From Streptomyces sp. NBC_00239 (GTDB lineage: Bacteria; Actinomycetota; Actinomycetes; Streptomycetales; Streptomycetaceae), in NCBI RefSeq assembly GCF_036194065.1, contig NZ_CP108095.1:3100001-3164000 (forward strand): a stretch of 64,000 bases of DNA. Reading direction: 5' to 3'. Both the position numbers and the translations under genes were made by a program. This document shows, piece by piece, positions 23,507 to 31,898 of this stretch. Under the pieces are notes generated by a model, which worked only from the letters and a program-made list of their open reading frames with translations, was not told the DNA's origin and did not search any database. Positions within the stretch are counted from its first letter, which is position 1. Each line of letters opens with the position of its first letter.

Positions 23507-25618
23507 TCAGCTCGGGTTGGTCTCGATGACGCCGGTGCGCTCCGCTTCGGTCTTGCCGCGGAGCACCTTGCCGAGGGCGCCCGCGACGTCCTGCGGGGTG
23601 ACCGGGGTCTTCTCGCCGGTGCTGCGCATGATCAGGACGCCGGCGAAGGTGTTGCCGTACAGCTCCTTCAGCGCCTCGAGGTCGTACGTCTCGACGAGCT
23701 TGCCGTCGACGGCCTTCATGCCGAGGATCTTCGGCAGGGAGCGGGCCGGGCCGAAGAGGATGCCCTTGCCGCCCGCCACGATCTTGACGTTGGCGGACAT
23801 CGCGGGCTTCGCGAACTCCTCCATCGCCCGGTCCAGCTCGGCCTGGTCGATGACCGGCTCCTTGGTGGTGACCGGCAGCTCCACCGCCTTGGCCGAGCCC
23901 GTCTCGATCTGAGCCCGGTAGGCGCTCTCCACGGCGGCGACCGCGCGCTCGACGTCGAGGCCCTGACCGGCCTTGCCGGGGACGGGGGTGACCTTGTTCG
24001 GCTCGAACTTGATGGTGCCCTCGACCGCGGTGCCCGCCCCGCCGGCGAGGGTCTGCAGCGCGGCGCGCAGCTTCTCCTCGTCCACGGGGATCTGCGCCTC
24101 GGCGGTCCGCGCGTCGCCGAACAGCGAGCCGATGACGGAGACCGGGTTGTAGTCGCTGCCCGCGGCGCCGCGGACGGTGGCCTGGGTGTCGAGCCGCAGG
24201 CCGGCCTTCTCGGGCTTCAGCTCGACCTTCTTGCCGGCGACGCTGAGCTGCAGCGGGGCCGCGGCACGCTTGCCGAACGCCTGGTCGAGGGTGCTGAGGG
24301 CCTCGTCCCGGGTGCCGCCGATGTCCACGCCGAGCACGGTGGTGCCCTTGGGCACGTCGGAGTGGTTGAGCAGCAGGCCGGCGCCGTACGCGACACCGAG
24401 CAGCGCGGCCGCTCCGGTGCACACGAGGACCAGGCGGGAGCCCTTGCGGACGCCGCCCTTCTTGGGTTCGGGCGCGGGGCGCTGCGGCGGCGCCGGCGGC
24501 TCCTCGTCGAGCAGCGGCATCGCGGCCATGGGCGCCGCCGGGCCGCCGGGGAACGGCTGGCCGGGGTGGCCGGGTCCGTGCTGGCCGGGTCCGCCGGGCT
24601 GGACCGTCGGCATGGCGCTGGTGGGCGCGTCCTGGGCCAGCTCGGGGCCGGGCCACTGGCGCAGCGCGGTGGTGTCGTCGTGGTGCCGGGGCGGCGCGCC
24701 GACCGGCATGGTGCCGAGCGCCGGTCCGGTGGTGGGTCCGGCCGGGCCGCCGTGCTGCTCGGGGGCGTACGGCAGGCCCGTGCGCATCCCGCCGGGAGCA
24801 CCGGGGGCGCCCGGAGCGGGCGGGCCGGAGCGGTAGCCGCCCTGCGGGGGCTGGCCGGGACCGGGGCCCTGGCCGGGGCCGGGGCCGTAGCCGTTGCCGT
24901 TCGCGTTGCGGGGGGCCATGCCGGGGCCGGGACGCCCGCCGGGGGCGCCCTGCGGGCCGCCGGGGCGACCGGGCGCGCCCATCGGCGCACCGCCGGCCAT
25001 GGGAGCACCACCCATCGGGCCGCCGCCCATCGGGCCACCACCCATCGGGCCGCCGCCCATCGGAGCGCCACCGCCCATCGGGCCGCCCGCCCCCATGCCG
25101 GGGCCGCCGGCGGTCGCGGCGGCGCCGGCACCGAGGCCGGGCCGGGCGCCGGGCGCACCGCCGCCGCCGACCGGGCGGGTCGGCAGTCCCGTGCGCGGCG
25201 GCAGGGCCGCCCCGGGACGCTGGCCCTGTGCGGGGCCGCCGTGCGGCCCAGATCCGTTGTTCATGTCAGTCCCCCCACTGCTGGCCGGGGCGGCTGCGGC
25301 GCCTCTGCCACTGCCCGGCCCGAGGGCGGGGCGGGCAGGGGTCGCGGGCAGGGCCGCCCCCTTGCGCGGAGCGAACCAGTCGCTCTGCTGGTCCGCTTTC
25401 GGCCCGTCGGCCGGCGCGGAAGCCGCGGACGGCTCCGCGGGCTTGGACGCCTCGGACGGGCGGTCCGGTTCCTTGTCCTCGCCGGCAGCCACCGGCTTGC
25501 GCACGACGACCGGCGGGATCGGCCGCGAACCCGGAATGTTGATCCGGATGCGCGTCGTCAGCGTGGTCTCCGTCCTCGGCTCGTCCGACTCCGGGGAGGA
25601 CGGTGAGGTCTTCGTCAT
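23507..25618 (-). CDS. membrane protein with PG-binding_4-like domains and Pro/Gly/Met-rich N-terminus
   Basis: About 703 residues. The first 370 are low-complexity, including tandem PMGGG/PMGGA units (bases about 24985-25095) and many Pro/Gly runs. One membrane helix (LVLVCTGAAALLGVAYGAGLLL) follows. The outer 280 residues resemble the PG_binding_4 domain found before VanW domains (TTVLGVDIGGTRDEALSTLD; LELKPEKAGLRLD-like phrase), repeated in the second half without a VanW domain. A role at the cell wall is inferred. The ATG at 25618 has GGAGGAG six bases upstream. A TTG at 25756 with a weaker site would add 46 Ser/Gly/Pro-rich residues and cannot be excluded, since related proteins appear to start there. 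Confidence 0.8.
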   Translation of the reverse strand: MTKTSPSSPESDEPRTETTLTTRIRINIPGSRPIPPVVVRKPVAAGEDKEPDRPSEASKPAEPSAASAPADGPKADQQSDWFAPRKGAALPATPARPALGPGSGRGAAAAPASSGGTDMNNGSGPHGGPAQGQRPGAALPPRTGLPTRPVGGGGAPGARPGLGAGAAATAGGPGMGAGGPMGGGAPMGGGPMGGGPMGGGPMGGAPMAGGAPMGAPGRPGGPQGAPGGRPGPGMAPRNANGNGYGPGPGQGPGPGQPPQGGYRSGPPAPGAPGAPGGMRTGLPYAPEQHGGPAGPTTGPALGTMPVGAPPRHHDDTTALRQWPGPELAQDAPTSAMPTVQPGGPGQHGPGHPGQPFPGGPAAPMAAMPLLDEEPPAPPQRPAPEPKKGGVRKGSRLVLVCTGAAALLGVAYGAGLLLNHSDVPKGTTVLGVDIGGTRDEALSTLDQAFGKRAAAPLQLSVAGKKVELKPEKAGLRLDTQATVRGAAGSDYNPVSVIGSLFGDARTAEAQIPVDEEKLRAALQTLAGGAGTAVEGTIKFEPNKVTPVPGKAGQGLDVERAVAAVESAYRAQIETGSAKAVELPVTTKEPVIDQAELDRAMEEFAKPAMSANVKIVAGGKGILFGPARSLPKILGMKAVDGKLVETYDLEALKELYGNTFAGVLIMRSTGEKTPVTPQDVAGALGKVLRGKTEAERTGVIETNPS

Positions 25619-25953
25619 GTCTTGCTCCTCCGGAGCGTCCACCGCCGTGTCCGTCGACGGGTACTGGCGGGATCCGTACGGCGGCGTACCCGAGGGGTAG
25701 GCGGCTCCACCGCGCCCCTGGGGCCCGGAGGACGAACTGTCAGTTTCACGACTCAAGGCAGGTTCTCCCGGTTGGCTCCGCCGCCCGTCATACCGTGCGC
25801 GGGCAGCTCGGCGGCGCCGTCCACCATACTGGCCGCCGCCGGGACGCAACTGACCGCCGGGGGAAGCAAGGTTCCTGTGCGCACGCGGTGAACACGGCGC
25901 ACGGCGGGTTCACAACCCCCTGGCGGCGACCCGGCATCGGCCCGAAGGGTACG
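25619..25953. other. gap between two minus-strand genes
   Basis: 335 bases. The part up to 25756 may be coding if the upstream TTG start of the preceding gene is used. The rest holds its promoter region and the tail of the DUF6113 transcript; no clear terminator or separate gene is seen. Confidence 0.5.
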
Positions 25954-26565
25954 TCATCCGCCGGGCCTGGCGGCTGGAACCGGACGCCCGGCGGGGCCCT
26001 GCAGGGTGGCACACATCACAGCCGCCACGATCCCGCCCAACATGTACACGTACGTGCCGGTCGTGGCCGCGTAGAGGTTGTCGCCCTCGGGCCGCGGCGA
26101 GACGAAGACCATCAGTACGGCGAACCAGCCCAGGGCGGTGGCGGCGACCCCGAGGCTGCCGCGCATCGCGATCCGGCCGCCGAGGAAGCAGCAGGCGGTG
26201 GCCAGCAGGCAGAGCGCCGCACCGAACGGCGGCCAGGCGCCGACGACCAGTCCCCCGGCGATGCCGGTGAGGGCGCCGACCAGGAGCAGGAGCAGGAAGA
26301 GGGCGGTTCCGGCGGCGGTGGGCCGGCCGGTCATCAGGCCGCCCGGCCCGGGGCCGGCGGAGCGCGCGGACGCGGTGTGCCCGCCCGCGGCGTGGGCGCG
26401 CGTCGCGCCCCCCGACTGCTTCCCCGCGCCCGCGCCCGCTCCGGAGCCCGCGCCGGGCGCATTCCGGCCGGAGCCACCCGAGTTGCCCTGATTACCGCTT
26501 TTGTTCCGGTTGGCCGGGTTGCCGGAGCCGCCCTTGCCCGGCCGCTGCTTCCCGGGGCCGCTCAC
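25954..26565 (-). CDS. DUF6113-like small membrane protein beside mshB
   Basis: A 203-residue protein. The first 80 residues are a disordered Gly/Asn/Ser/Ala-rich tail; then come four membrane helices (about 85-105, 112-128, 138-152 and 168-186). No catalytic residues are recognised. Its start overlaps the mshB stop by four bases, so it is translated with MshB. M. tuberculosis has a small membrane protein (Rv1171) in the same place next to mshB, which suggests a conserved but unknown link to mycothiol synthesis or the membrane. Confidence 0.8.
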   Translation of the reverse strand: MSGPGKQRPGKGGSGNPANRNKSGNQGNSGGSGRNAPGAGSGAGAGAGKQSGGATRAHAAGGHTASARSAGPGPGGLMTGRPTAAGTALFLLLLLVGALTGIAGGLVVGAWPPFGAALCLLATACCFLGGRIAMRGSLGVAATALGWFAVLMVFVSPRPEGDNLYAATTGTYVYMLGGIVAAVMCATLQGPAGRPVPAARPGG

Positions 26566-27467
26566 GCGCCGGTCCCGGCGAAGAGGTCGCGCTCGCGCTG
26601 CCCGGCGGGCACCCCGGGGCGCCCGTGCACCAGCTCGTAGTACTCCTGCGCGAGCAGCGGCTGCGCCAGGTCGTTGGAGAGGGCGAAGAAGGGGCCGTCG
26701 ACGGCGATCTGCGTGGCGTGCGCGCGCATCGCGGCGGCCTTGGCCGCCCGGTACGCGGCCGCCTCCGGCTCGCAGCCGATCTCGGCGGTGATCCGCTCGT
26801 CGGGCACCACGCCGGGCACGTCGTCCACCTCGGCGATGCCCGCGAAGGGCGACTCCTCGCCCTTGGCCCGCAGCCGCGCGAAGCCGGCCTCGACCACCGA
26901 GCGCGGCACCCGGTTCCAGTAGATCTTGGCGATCTCGTGCGGGTCGCCGAGGTCGCGCCGGTACGCCGGTTCCGCGGCGAGTTCGGCGGCCCGCATCGCG
27001 ACGCGGTGCGCCTGGATGTGGTCGGGGTGCCCGTACCCGCCGTTCGGGTCGTACGCGACGAGGACCTGCGGGCGGAGCCGGCGGATCACCTCGACGAGGT
27101 GGGCGGCCGCCTCGTCCACGTCGGCCTCCCAGAAGGCGTCGGCGCGGTGGTTCTGCGGCACGCCCATCATCCCGGAGTCCCGGAAGCGGCCGGGGCCGCC
27201 GAGGAACAGGTGGTCGGAGACACCGAGTTCGGCCATGGCCGCCGCGAGTTCACCGACGCGGTGGCTGCCGAGGGTGTCGTCGCGGTCGGCCGTCAGGTGG
27301 GCGAGCCCGGGCGGGATGACCTCGCCCTCCTCGCCCAGCGTGCAGGTCACCAGCGCGACATGGGCACCCTCGGCCGCGTACTTGGCCATGGTGACGCCAT
27401 TGTTGATGGACTCGTCGTCCGGGTGCGCGTGCACCAGGAGCAGACGACGGGCGGGAAGACCGTTCAT
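26562..27467 (-). CDS. mshB: mycothiol biosynthesis deacetylase MshB
   Basis: A 301-residue PIG-L/LmbE-family zinc deacetylase that converts GlcNAc-Ins to GlcN-Ins, step two of mycothiol synthesis in the cytoplasm. The zinc site is seen in HAHPDDES (His15, Asp17 as base and Asp18) and the later HPDHIQAHR. Length and the C-terminal [13 protein letters not shown] block match MshB better than the mycothiol-conjugate amidase Mca. A TAGGGT box six bases before the ATG suggests a leaderless transcript. The gene heads a two-gene unit with the DUF6113 protein. Its presence confirms an actinobacterial host. Confidence 0.93.
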   Translation of the reverse strand: MNGLPARRLLLVHAHPDDESINNGVTMAKYAAEGAHVALVTCTLGEEGEVIPPGLAHLTADRDDTLGSHRVGELAAAMAELGVSDHLFLGGPGRFRDSGMMGVPQNHRADAFWEADVDEAAAHLVEVIRRLRPQVLVAYDPNGGYGHPDHIQAHRVAMRAAELAAEPAYRRDLGDPHEIAKIYWNRVPRSVVEAGFARLRAKGEESPFAGIAEVDDVPGVVPDERITAEIGCEPEAAAYRAAKAAAMRAHATQIAVDGPFFALSNDLAQPLLAQEYYELVHGRPGVPAGQRERDLFAGTGA

Positions 27468-27473
27468 GGGGAC

Positions 27474-27479
27474 ACCCTA
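27474..27479 (-). promoter_or_regulatory. -10 box TAGGGT of a probable leaderless mshB promoter
   Basis: On the minus strand TAGGGT ends six bases before the ATG at 27467, with only GTCCCC between and no ribosome site. Confidence 0.45.
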
Positions 27480-27490
27480 CGAGGCCGCCC

Positions 27491-27685
27491 CTACAAGTCG
27501 ATGTCCCCCAGCATCCCTGCCACGCTGTTCGTGAGTTCCCTCATCGTGGGTGCCATCGAGGAGCTGGAGAGGTAGAACCCGAGCAGCACGCAGACCACGG
27601 CGTGCCCCGGCTTGAGTCCTGACTTCTTGACCAGCAGGAAGACGATGACCAGCAGCAGCACCACCGCCGAAATCGAGAGTGCCAC
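27491..27685 (-). CDS. small conserved membrane protein, 64 aa
   Basis: A 64-residue protein with an N-terminal membrane helix (ISAVVLLLVIVFLLVKKSG) and a second hydrophobic stretch (AVVCVLLGFYLSSSSMA), ending TNSVAGMLGDIDL. The GTG start has GGAGGTG seven bases upstream, a strong site that supports it as a real gene. It lies just upstream of mshB on the same strand, but the mshB promoter sits between them. Function unknown. Confidence 0.75.
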   Translation of the reverse strand: MALSISAVVLLLVIVFLLVKKSGLKPGHAVVCVLLGFYLSSSSMAPTMRELTNSVAGMLGDIDL

Positions 27686-28074
27686 GGCGGTTCACCTCCA
27701 CATCTGTTGGCATTACCCGGACAGCGTTCTGAGCACGTGGCGGAGTCATACCCACACGTGCCGTGCGCTACGGATCATAACTATCCGTGCGGACGTATCC
27801 TTCGGTCGCACTGGAGCATCGAGGGGGCGCACGGCACATGCGCCCCAGGGCGCGCGGACCTCGGGGTGGCGCCCCCGGGACGTCTCCGCCCCTTCCCCGA
27901 GGACATAACCCCAGGTCAGCGGGGGCACGCGAAAGCGGCCGGCCGGCCGGAGTCTCCCCCGACCGACCGGCCCACGGCACCCGCACGGCCGTACGCTCAC
28001 CAGACTGACGCGTCCACATATCGGTACTGCGACAGCGAAGTTGCCTGCGTGTTAACGCAGTTGACGCACTTTTG
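27686..28074. other. 389-base gap with inverted repeat at a candidate promoter
   Basis: Upstream of the small membrane protein. ACGGAT and ATCCGT (27770-27775 and 27783-27788) form a 6-bp inverted repeat around CATAACT, overlapping a minus-strand TATGAT (-10-like). Near 28045-28060 CTGCGT-GTTA-ACGCAG can form a short stem after the six-gene cluster ends. TTGACG at 28061 resembles a plus-strand -35, but no plus-strand gene follows. No coding region is seen. Confidence 0.45.
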
Positions 28075-28356
28075 TCAGTTCTTGTCCGTACGGCCGAGCA
28101 GCGCAGCCGAGCGGGTCAGGTCCTGGGCGGCGCGGGCGCACCGGTCCGCGAGACCGGCCACCCGCTCCCGGAAGGCCTCGGCCTCCGGACCCTGCCAGTC
28201 GAGTGCCGCCGCGCTGTCGCGCAACCGCCGGGCGCGCTCGTGCAGGGCGGCCGCGTGGGTGTGCAGCCCGTCGGCGGGACCGCCGGTGCGGGGGCCCGGG
28301 ACGCGGCTCGCGGACTGCCCGCCGGGCGGGTCGGCCGGGGAGTTCTCCGAGGTCAC
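28075..28356 (-). CDS. 93-residue WxG-like helical protein, last gene of the alpha-dioxygenase cluster
   Basis: A 93-residue protein. After a disordered start it has two helices joined by DWQGPEAEAFRERV, a Trp-x-Gly turn like that of WXG100/ESX proteins. Helix one is LHTHAAALHERARRLRDSAA and helix two runs ERVAGLADRCARAAQDL. Classical members form hairpin dimers and are secreted by type VII systems; none is in the window. The start overlaps the dioxygenase stop as GTGA, so the two are made together. It may be a partner, export signal or stabiliser of the heme enzyme. This is inference. Confidence 0.7.
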   Translation of the reverse strand: MTSENSPADPPGGQSASRVPGPRTGGPADGLHTHAAALHERARRLRDSAAALDWQGPEAEAFRERVAGLADRCARAAQDLTRSAALLGRTDKN

Positions 28357-30269
28357 AGGGTCCTCCAGGGGGCGAAGGCGTTGGTCACTCCGTCGAGGGC
28401 GCCGGCCAGTTCGGGGTGGTGGCGCAGCAGCACGGACACCATCGTGTTGCGGTCCACCCAGCGCAGGCCCTCAGCCGTGTAGACCTCGGGACGGTAGTCG
28501 GTGGTGAAGAACCGGTCGCTCTTGAGGCGGCGGCTGGCCATCAGGATGAAGATCCGGAAGAGCGAGTCGCTGAACCCGAATCCGGCGGGGCGCGGTTCGG
28601 CGAGATTTCCGACGAGGGTGTCTACCCGGTCCAGACGGCCCTCATAGAGATCCTTGAGGAGCGGGGTGTCGGAGGGGTGGCCTCCGGTGAGTTCCTCGAA
28701 GGAGGTGACGGGGCGCTTGCGGAGCATGCGGCGGTACGCGTTGTACCGCGGGATGCCGCGTTCGCGGTCGCGCAGGATGTCGACGGTGCCGAGGTCGATG
28801 TGCTCGCCGGTGAGGCGGGCCAGGTTGCGCAGGCCGTCGGGGTGGTTGTGCAGGACCAGCGCGCCGGGGTGGGCGACGCCGAAGGAGTAGAGGAGGTCGC
28901 TGGTGCCGTAGGTGTCGACGGCGGTGCGGGTGGTGGCGCCCTGCATCTCGTCGAAGCCGATGGTGGCGCGCAGCGCGCCGGCCTTGTGGTCGCGGACGGC
29001 GAGCTCGTCGGGGATCAGGGGGTGCAGGCGGTACGCGGAGACGAACTCCTCGGTCATGGAGAACGGCGCGGCGTGGTGGTCGGTCGGCGAGCCGAGGATG
29101 CCGCTGAGCATCTCGCCCGCGCCGATCCGGCCGTACTTGCGGGTGACCCAGCGGGGCAGCACCCCGTACCAGTTCGCGTTCATCGCCTTGTGGAGCACGG
29201 GCGTGTCGAGGATGCCGGGAGTCCACTCTACGGTGTGGATCTTCGCCATGAGGGCGGTGTTGACGAGCCGCGCGGTGTGGAAGAGCCGCTCGTCGTCCCA
29301 GGTGGGGTAGTGCGAGCGCAGGTGGTCGCAGATCGCGTTGTGTTCCTTGGCGAACAGCGTGTGGAGCAGGGACAGCCCGGTCCAGTAGTCGCTGTTCATG
29401 CCGGTCCAGTCCAGGCACTCCTTGCCCGGCCGCGGGTCGGTGGGCAGCCGGCCGTCCAGGACGGTGAGGCGGCCGTTCTCGCCGGTGCGCAGCGCGCGGC
29501 AGCGGGCCTCGTCGGAGCCGTAGATCTGGGAGCCGTCCCACCAGTGGGTGACGGTGTTCTCGTACGTGGGCGGGGTGTCCGCGCCGGTGTGGGCGACCGG
29601 GTCGGGGCGGGTCCGGTTGATGCGCATCGGGCAGCTGCCGCCCAGCTCGGCCCAGTCGTCGTCGGCGGCGAGGGGGACGGTGAAGGGTTCCGCTTCCTCG
29701 TTGTCGCCGTGGTTGGCCCAGCCGTGGTTCTCGAACTGGATCCACGCGGCGGCCAGCAGGTTGAGGGTGGGCGCGGGGACGAAGCCGCGGCGGGCCAGCA
29801 GCTGCCGGCTGATCTCCCGCGGGCTCGGCGTCATCAGCTCGTCCTCGGAGCCGGGGAAGGCGAGGTGGAGCGGGGCGTTGCGGTCGAGGCGGGTGCCGAC
29901 GCGGCCCATGTCGTCGTCGTACGGGTCGTAGCCGGAGCCGTCGTAGGAGCGGTACGGCAGGAGGGCTGCGGGGGCCCGGCGGGGGCGTTCGCCACCGGCG
30001 CCGAACGTGTCGTGCAGGTTCTTGCGGCGCAGGTCGTCGCGGAGCACCCGGAGGTTGAGCAGGCCGAGGGGGCCTGGCAGTTCGTGCCAGTCGCGGGTGC
30101 GGTTGACGCGCTCGAAGGCGGCCGAGCCGAGGCGTTCGAGCAGACCGGGCGGTGCGTACGGGGGCGCGGCGGGGGCGGGCCGGGCGGCGGGCGCGGGCGC
30201 GGTCTGTGCGGGGACGACGGTGGCCTTGACCTCCTGCGCTCCGGAGGTGTCTGCGGCGGTTTCGGTCAT
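28353..30269 (-). CDS. fatty acid alpha-dioxygenase (animal heme peroxidase superfamily)
   Basis: A 638-residue soluble enzyme matching plant and bacterial alpha-DOX along most of its length: DWHELPGPLGLLNLRVLRDD, then NLLAAAWIQFENHGW, THWWDGSQIYGSDE, LHTLFAKEHNAICDHL, ALMAKIHTVEWTPGIL, and at the C-terminus ILMASRRLKSDRFFTTDY. The distal heme His is His182 (FENHGW). In SAYRLHPLIPD the radical Tyr413 and proximal His416 keep the Tyr-x2-His spacing of prostaglandin synthase and alpha-DOX; plain peroxidases lack this Tyr. Such enzymes add O2 at C2 of fatty acids, giving 2R-hydroperoxides. The N-terminal 40 residues are Pro/Ala-rich, with no signal peptide. It starts 10 bases after the lipase and overlaps the WxG-like gene. 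Substrate chain length cannot be read from sequence. Confidence 0.87.
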   Translation of the reverse strand: MTETAADTSGAQEVKATVVPAQTAPAPAARPAPAAPPYAPPGLLERLGSAAFERVNRTRDWHELPGPLGLLNLRVLRDDLRRKNLHDTFGAGGERPRRAPAALLPYRSYDGSGYDPYDDDMGRVGTRLDRNAPLHLAFPGSEDELMTPSPREISRQLLARRGFVPAPTLNLLAAAWIQFENHGWANHGDNEEAEPFTVPLAADDDWAELGGSCPMRINRTRPDPVAHTGADTPPTYENTVTHWWDGSQIYGSDEARCRALRTGENGRLTVLDGRLPTDPRPGKECLDWTGMNSDYWTGLSLLHTLFAKEHNAICDHLRSHYPTWDDERLFHTARLVNTALMAKIHTVEWTPGILDTPVLHKAMNANWYGVLPRWVTRKYGRIGAGEMLSGILGSPTDHHAAPFSMTEEFVSAYRLHPLIPDELAVRDHKAGALRATIGFDEMQGATTRTAVDTYGTSDLLYSFGVAHPGALVLHNHPDGLRNLARLTGEHIDLGTVDILRDRERGIPRYNAYRRMLRKRPVTSFEELTGGHPSDTPLLKDLYEGRLDRVDTLVGNLAEPRPAGFGFSDSLFRIFILMASRRLKSDRFFTTDYRPEVYTAEGLRWVDRNTMVSVLLRHHPELAGALDGVTNAFAPWRTL

Positions 30270-30279
30270 CGGGTGAGTC

Positions 30280-31623
30280 CTAGCGGTCGTGGAGCTGGAA
30301 GAACCGGTGGGCGGTGACGCGGCCGCGGAACGGGGCGAGTTCCGCGTCCACGTGGGCACCGGCCTCGGGCACGTCGAACTGGAGGTTGTGCGCGTACCGC
30401 TCGGCGGCGTGGCACAACGGGAAGTTGTGGGTGTCGTCGGTCCAGGTGAACTCGGTGAACTGGTCGGGCAGGGCGTACGGAGAGACCGAGGAGCGGCCCT
30501 CCAGGCTCGGCACCACGTCGTGTTCGTTCACGAGCGAGCAGACCCGGGTGGCGGGGTCCGCGGGCCGCTTGCCGTCGACGGGCGAGCCGATCGCGACCAC
30601 CCGGGTGACCCGGTACAGGGCGCAGAAGTCGCGGTCCGCCGCGAGGTTCATGGCGGTGATGCCGCCGAGGCTGTGGCCGATCAGGGCGACCTCGGCGCCC
30701 GAGGGCACGACCGCGCGGACGGCCTGGGACACCGCGCGGGAGTACGGGGTGGAGGAGCGGGCCACCGCGTGGATCGCGCCGAGGAGGTCCTGCGGGCTTT
30801 CGTTCCTGAGGCCGCCGGCGGCCATTCCGGCGAGCTGGACCACGTACCGGACGGTGTCGTCGGGTCCGGTGACCCGCTGGACGAGCAGGATGCCGCCGGT
30901 GCCGATCGCGTCGATGTTGCGGACGTACCCGGCGATGGTGCCGGACTGGTCGAGGCGCTCGACGAGGGCGGGGTCGGCGGACACCGGCTCGGCGCGGCCG
31001 GGGCCGCGGTCGAGGAGGGCCCAGACCCGGACGCCGACGCCGAGGAGGGGCTCGGCGGTGGTCAGGGTGCGGCCGGTGGCGATCTCCCAGCCGGCCGCGT
31101 CGTTGAACGGGTTCTCGTCGGTGAGCGCGTTCCACGCCATGAGGTCGGCGAAGGAGGGGGCGAGCAGCGCGAAGGCGCGCTCGGAGCCCTGACTTCCGAT
31201 GATGGTCCGGAACGCGCGGACCGCGTCGCGCTGCCGGTCCTCCGCGACGGCGTTGACCACGCGGGCGGTGTCCGGATCGCCGAGCAGCTCGGGGTGCTGG
31301 ACGGCGGCGGCCCGGACCCTGGCCCGCAGGCCGGTGACGGCGAGGCTGACGGCGAGGCTCTCCCGGCTGGTGAACACCCCGGCGAGCCAGGCGGTACGGG
31401 CGAGCACGCCGCGACCGCGCGGGGCCCAGCCGAGGCCGGCCTTGTCGGTGAGCGTGCGCAGCAGGCTGCGGCGGGCGGGTCCGGGGACGGGGCCGCGCAG
31501 CGCGAGGCCGGTGGCGAACCGGGCCGCCTCGCCGACGGCCTCGGCGGCCTCGGCCAGCTCCCTGCACAGCGCGTGCAGTGCGGCCACGTCCGGCTCACGC
31601 ACGTCGGCGACGGCTTCGGTCAT
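30280..31623 (-). CDS. alpha/beta-hydrolase, class 3 lipase-like
   Basis: A 447-residue protein. A helical N-terminal half leads to a C-terminal alpha/beta-hydrolase domain with the nucleophile elbow VALIGHSLGGITAMNLA (Ser about residue 321). Candidate Asp and His are in NEHDVVPSLEGR and NFPLCHAAERY. No signal peptide is seen, so it would act on intracellular lipid or membrane lipid. Release of free fatty acid for the alpha-dioxygenase is the natural reading given a 10-base spacing. The ATG at 31623 follows GGAGGACC on the minus strand. The open frame extends upstream through repeat DNA to 31821, but that part encodes repeat sequence and is rejected. Confidence 0.82.
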   Translation of the reverse strand: MTEAVADVREPDVAALHALCRELAEAAEAVGEAARFATGLALRGPVPGPARRSLLRTLTDKAGLGWAPRGRGVLARTAWLAGVFTSRESLAVSLAVTGLRARVRAAAVQHPELLGDPDTARVVNAVAEDRQRDAVRAFRTIIGSQGSERAFALLAPSFADLMAWNALTDENPFNDAAGWEIATGRTLTTAEPLLGVGVRVWALLDRGPGRAEPVSADPALVERLDQSGTIAGYVRNIDAIGTGGILLVQRVTGPDDTVRYVVQLAGMAAGGLRNESPQDLLGAIHAVARSSTPYSRAVSQAVRAVVPSGAEVALIGHSLGGITAMNLAADRDFCALYRVTRVVAIGSPVDGKRPADPATRVCSLVNEHDVVPSLEGRSSVSPYALPDQFTEFTWTDDTHNFPLCHAAERYAHNLQFDVPEAGAHVDAELAPFRGRVTAHRFFQLHDR

Positions 31624-31689
31624 AGGGGTCGGTCCTCCTGGGACGGGTCGGATCGTTTCGTGGCGGGCACCCCACCGGCTGCCTGAGCG

Positions 31690-31898
31690 GCAATTCCCGG
31701 CCTCGCCGGCGTTTGAGGAGCGGGTCCGGGCGGAGCCCGGTACCCGGCGCCGGCCGGGTTGCCTTGGGGCTCCGCCCCAAAACCCGCGCCTCAAACGCCG
31801 GCGAGGCTGGATATGCCCCACGGCACCGACAAGCCCGGAATTTGCACGTCAAGGCGCCGGCGGGGCTGGGGGTTGCGGTGCGGGCGTTGGGGGGGTGG
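31690..31898. repeat. repeat block R4 inside the alpha-dioxygenase cluster
   Basis: Two perfect 18-base arms (31701-31718 and 31789-31806) face each other across 70 bases that hold two more stem-loops (CCGGGCGGAGCCCGG near 31728 and TTGGGGCTCCGCCCCAA near 31764). A third copy of the motif (GGCGCCGGCGGGGCTG) lies near 31852. The stretch 31870-31898 is G-rich. It separates the P450 and lipase genes, which run in the same direction. Confidence 0.85.

Noticed and set aside
28353..30269. Secreted defensive peroxidase
   Set aside because: No signal peptide or Tat motif, and the cyclooxygenase-type Tyr-x2-His plus plant-alpha-DOX blocks favour an intracellular oxygenase.
31624..31821. N-terminal extension of the lipase
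   Set aside because: The extra 66 codons translate repeat block R4 and have no homology; the ATG at 31623 has a good ribosome site.
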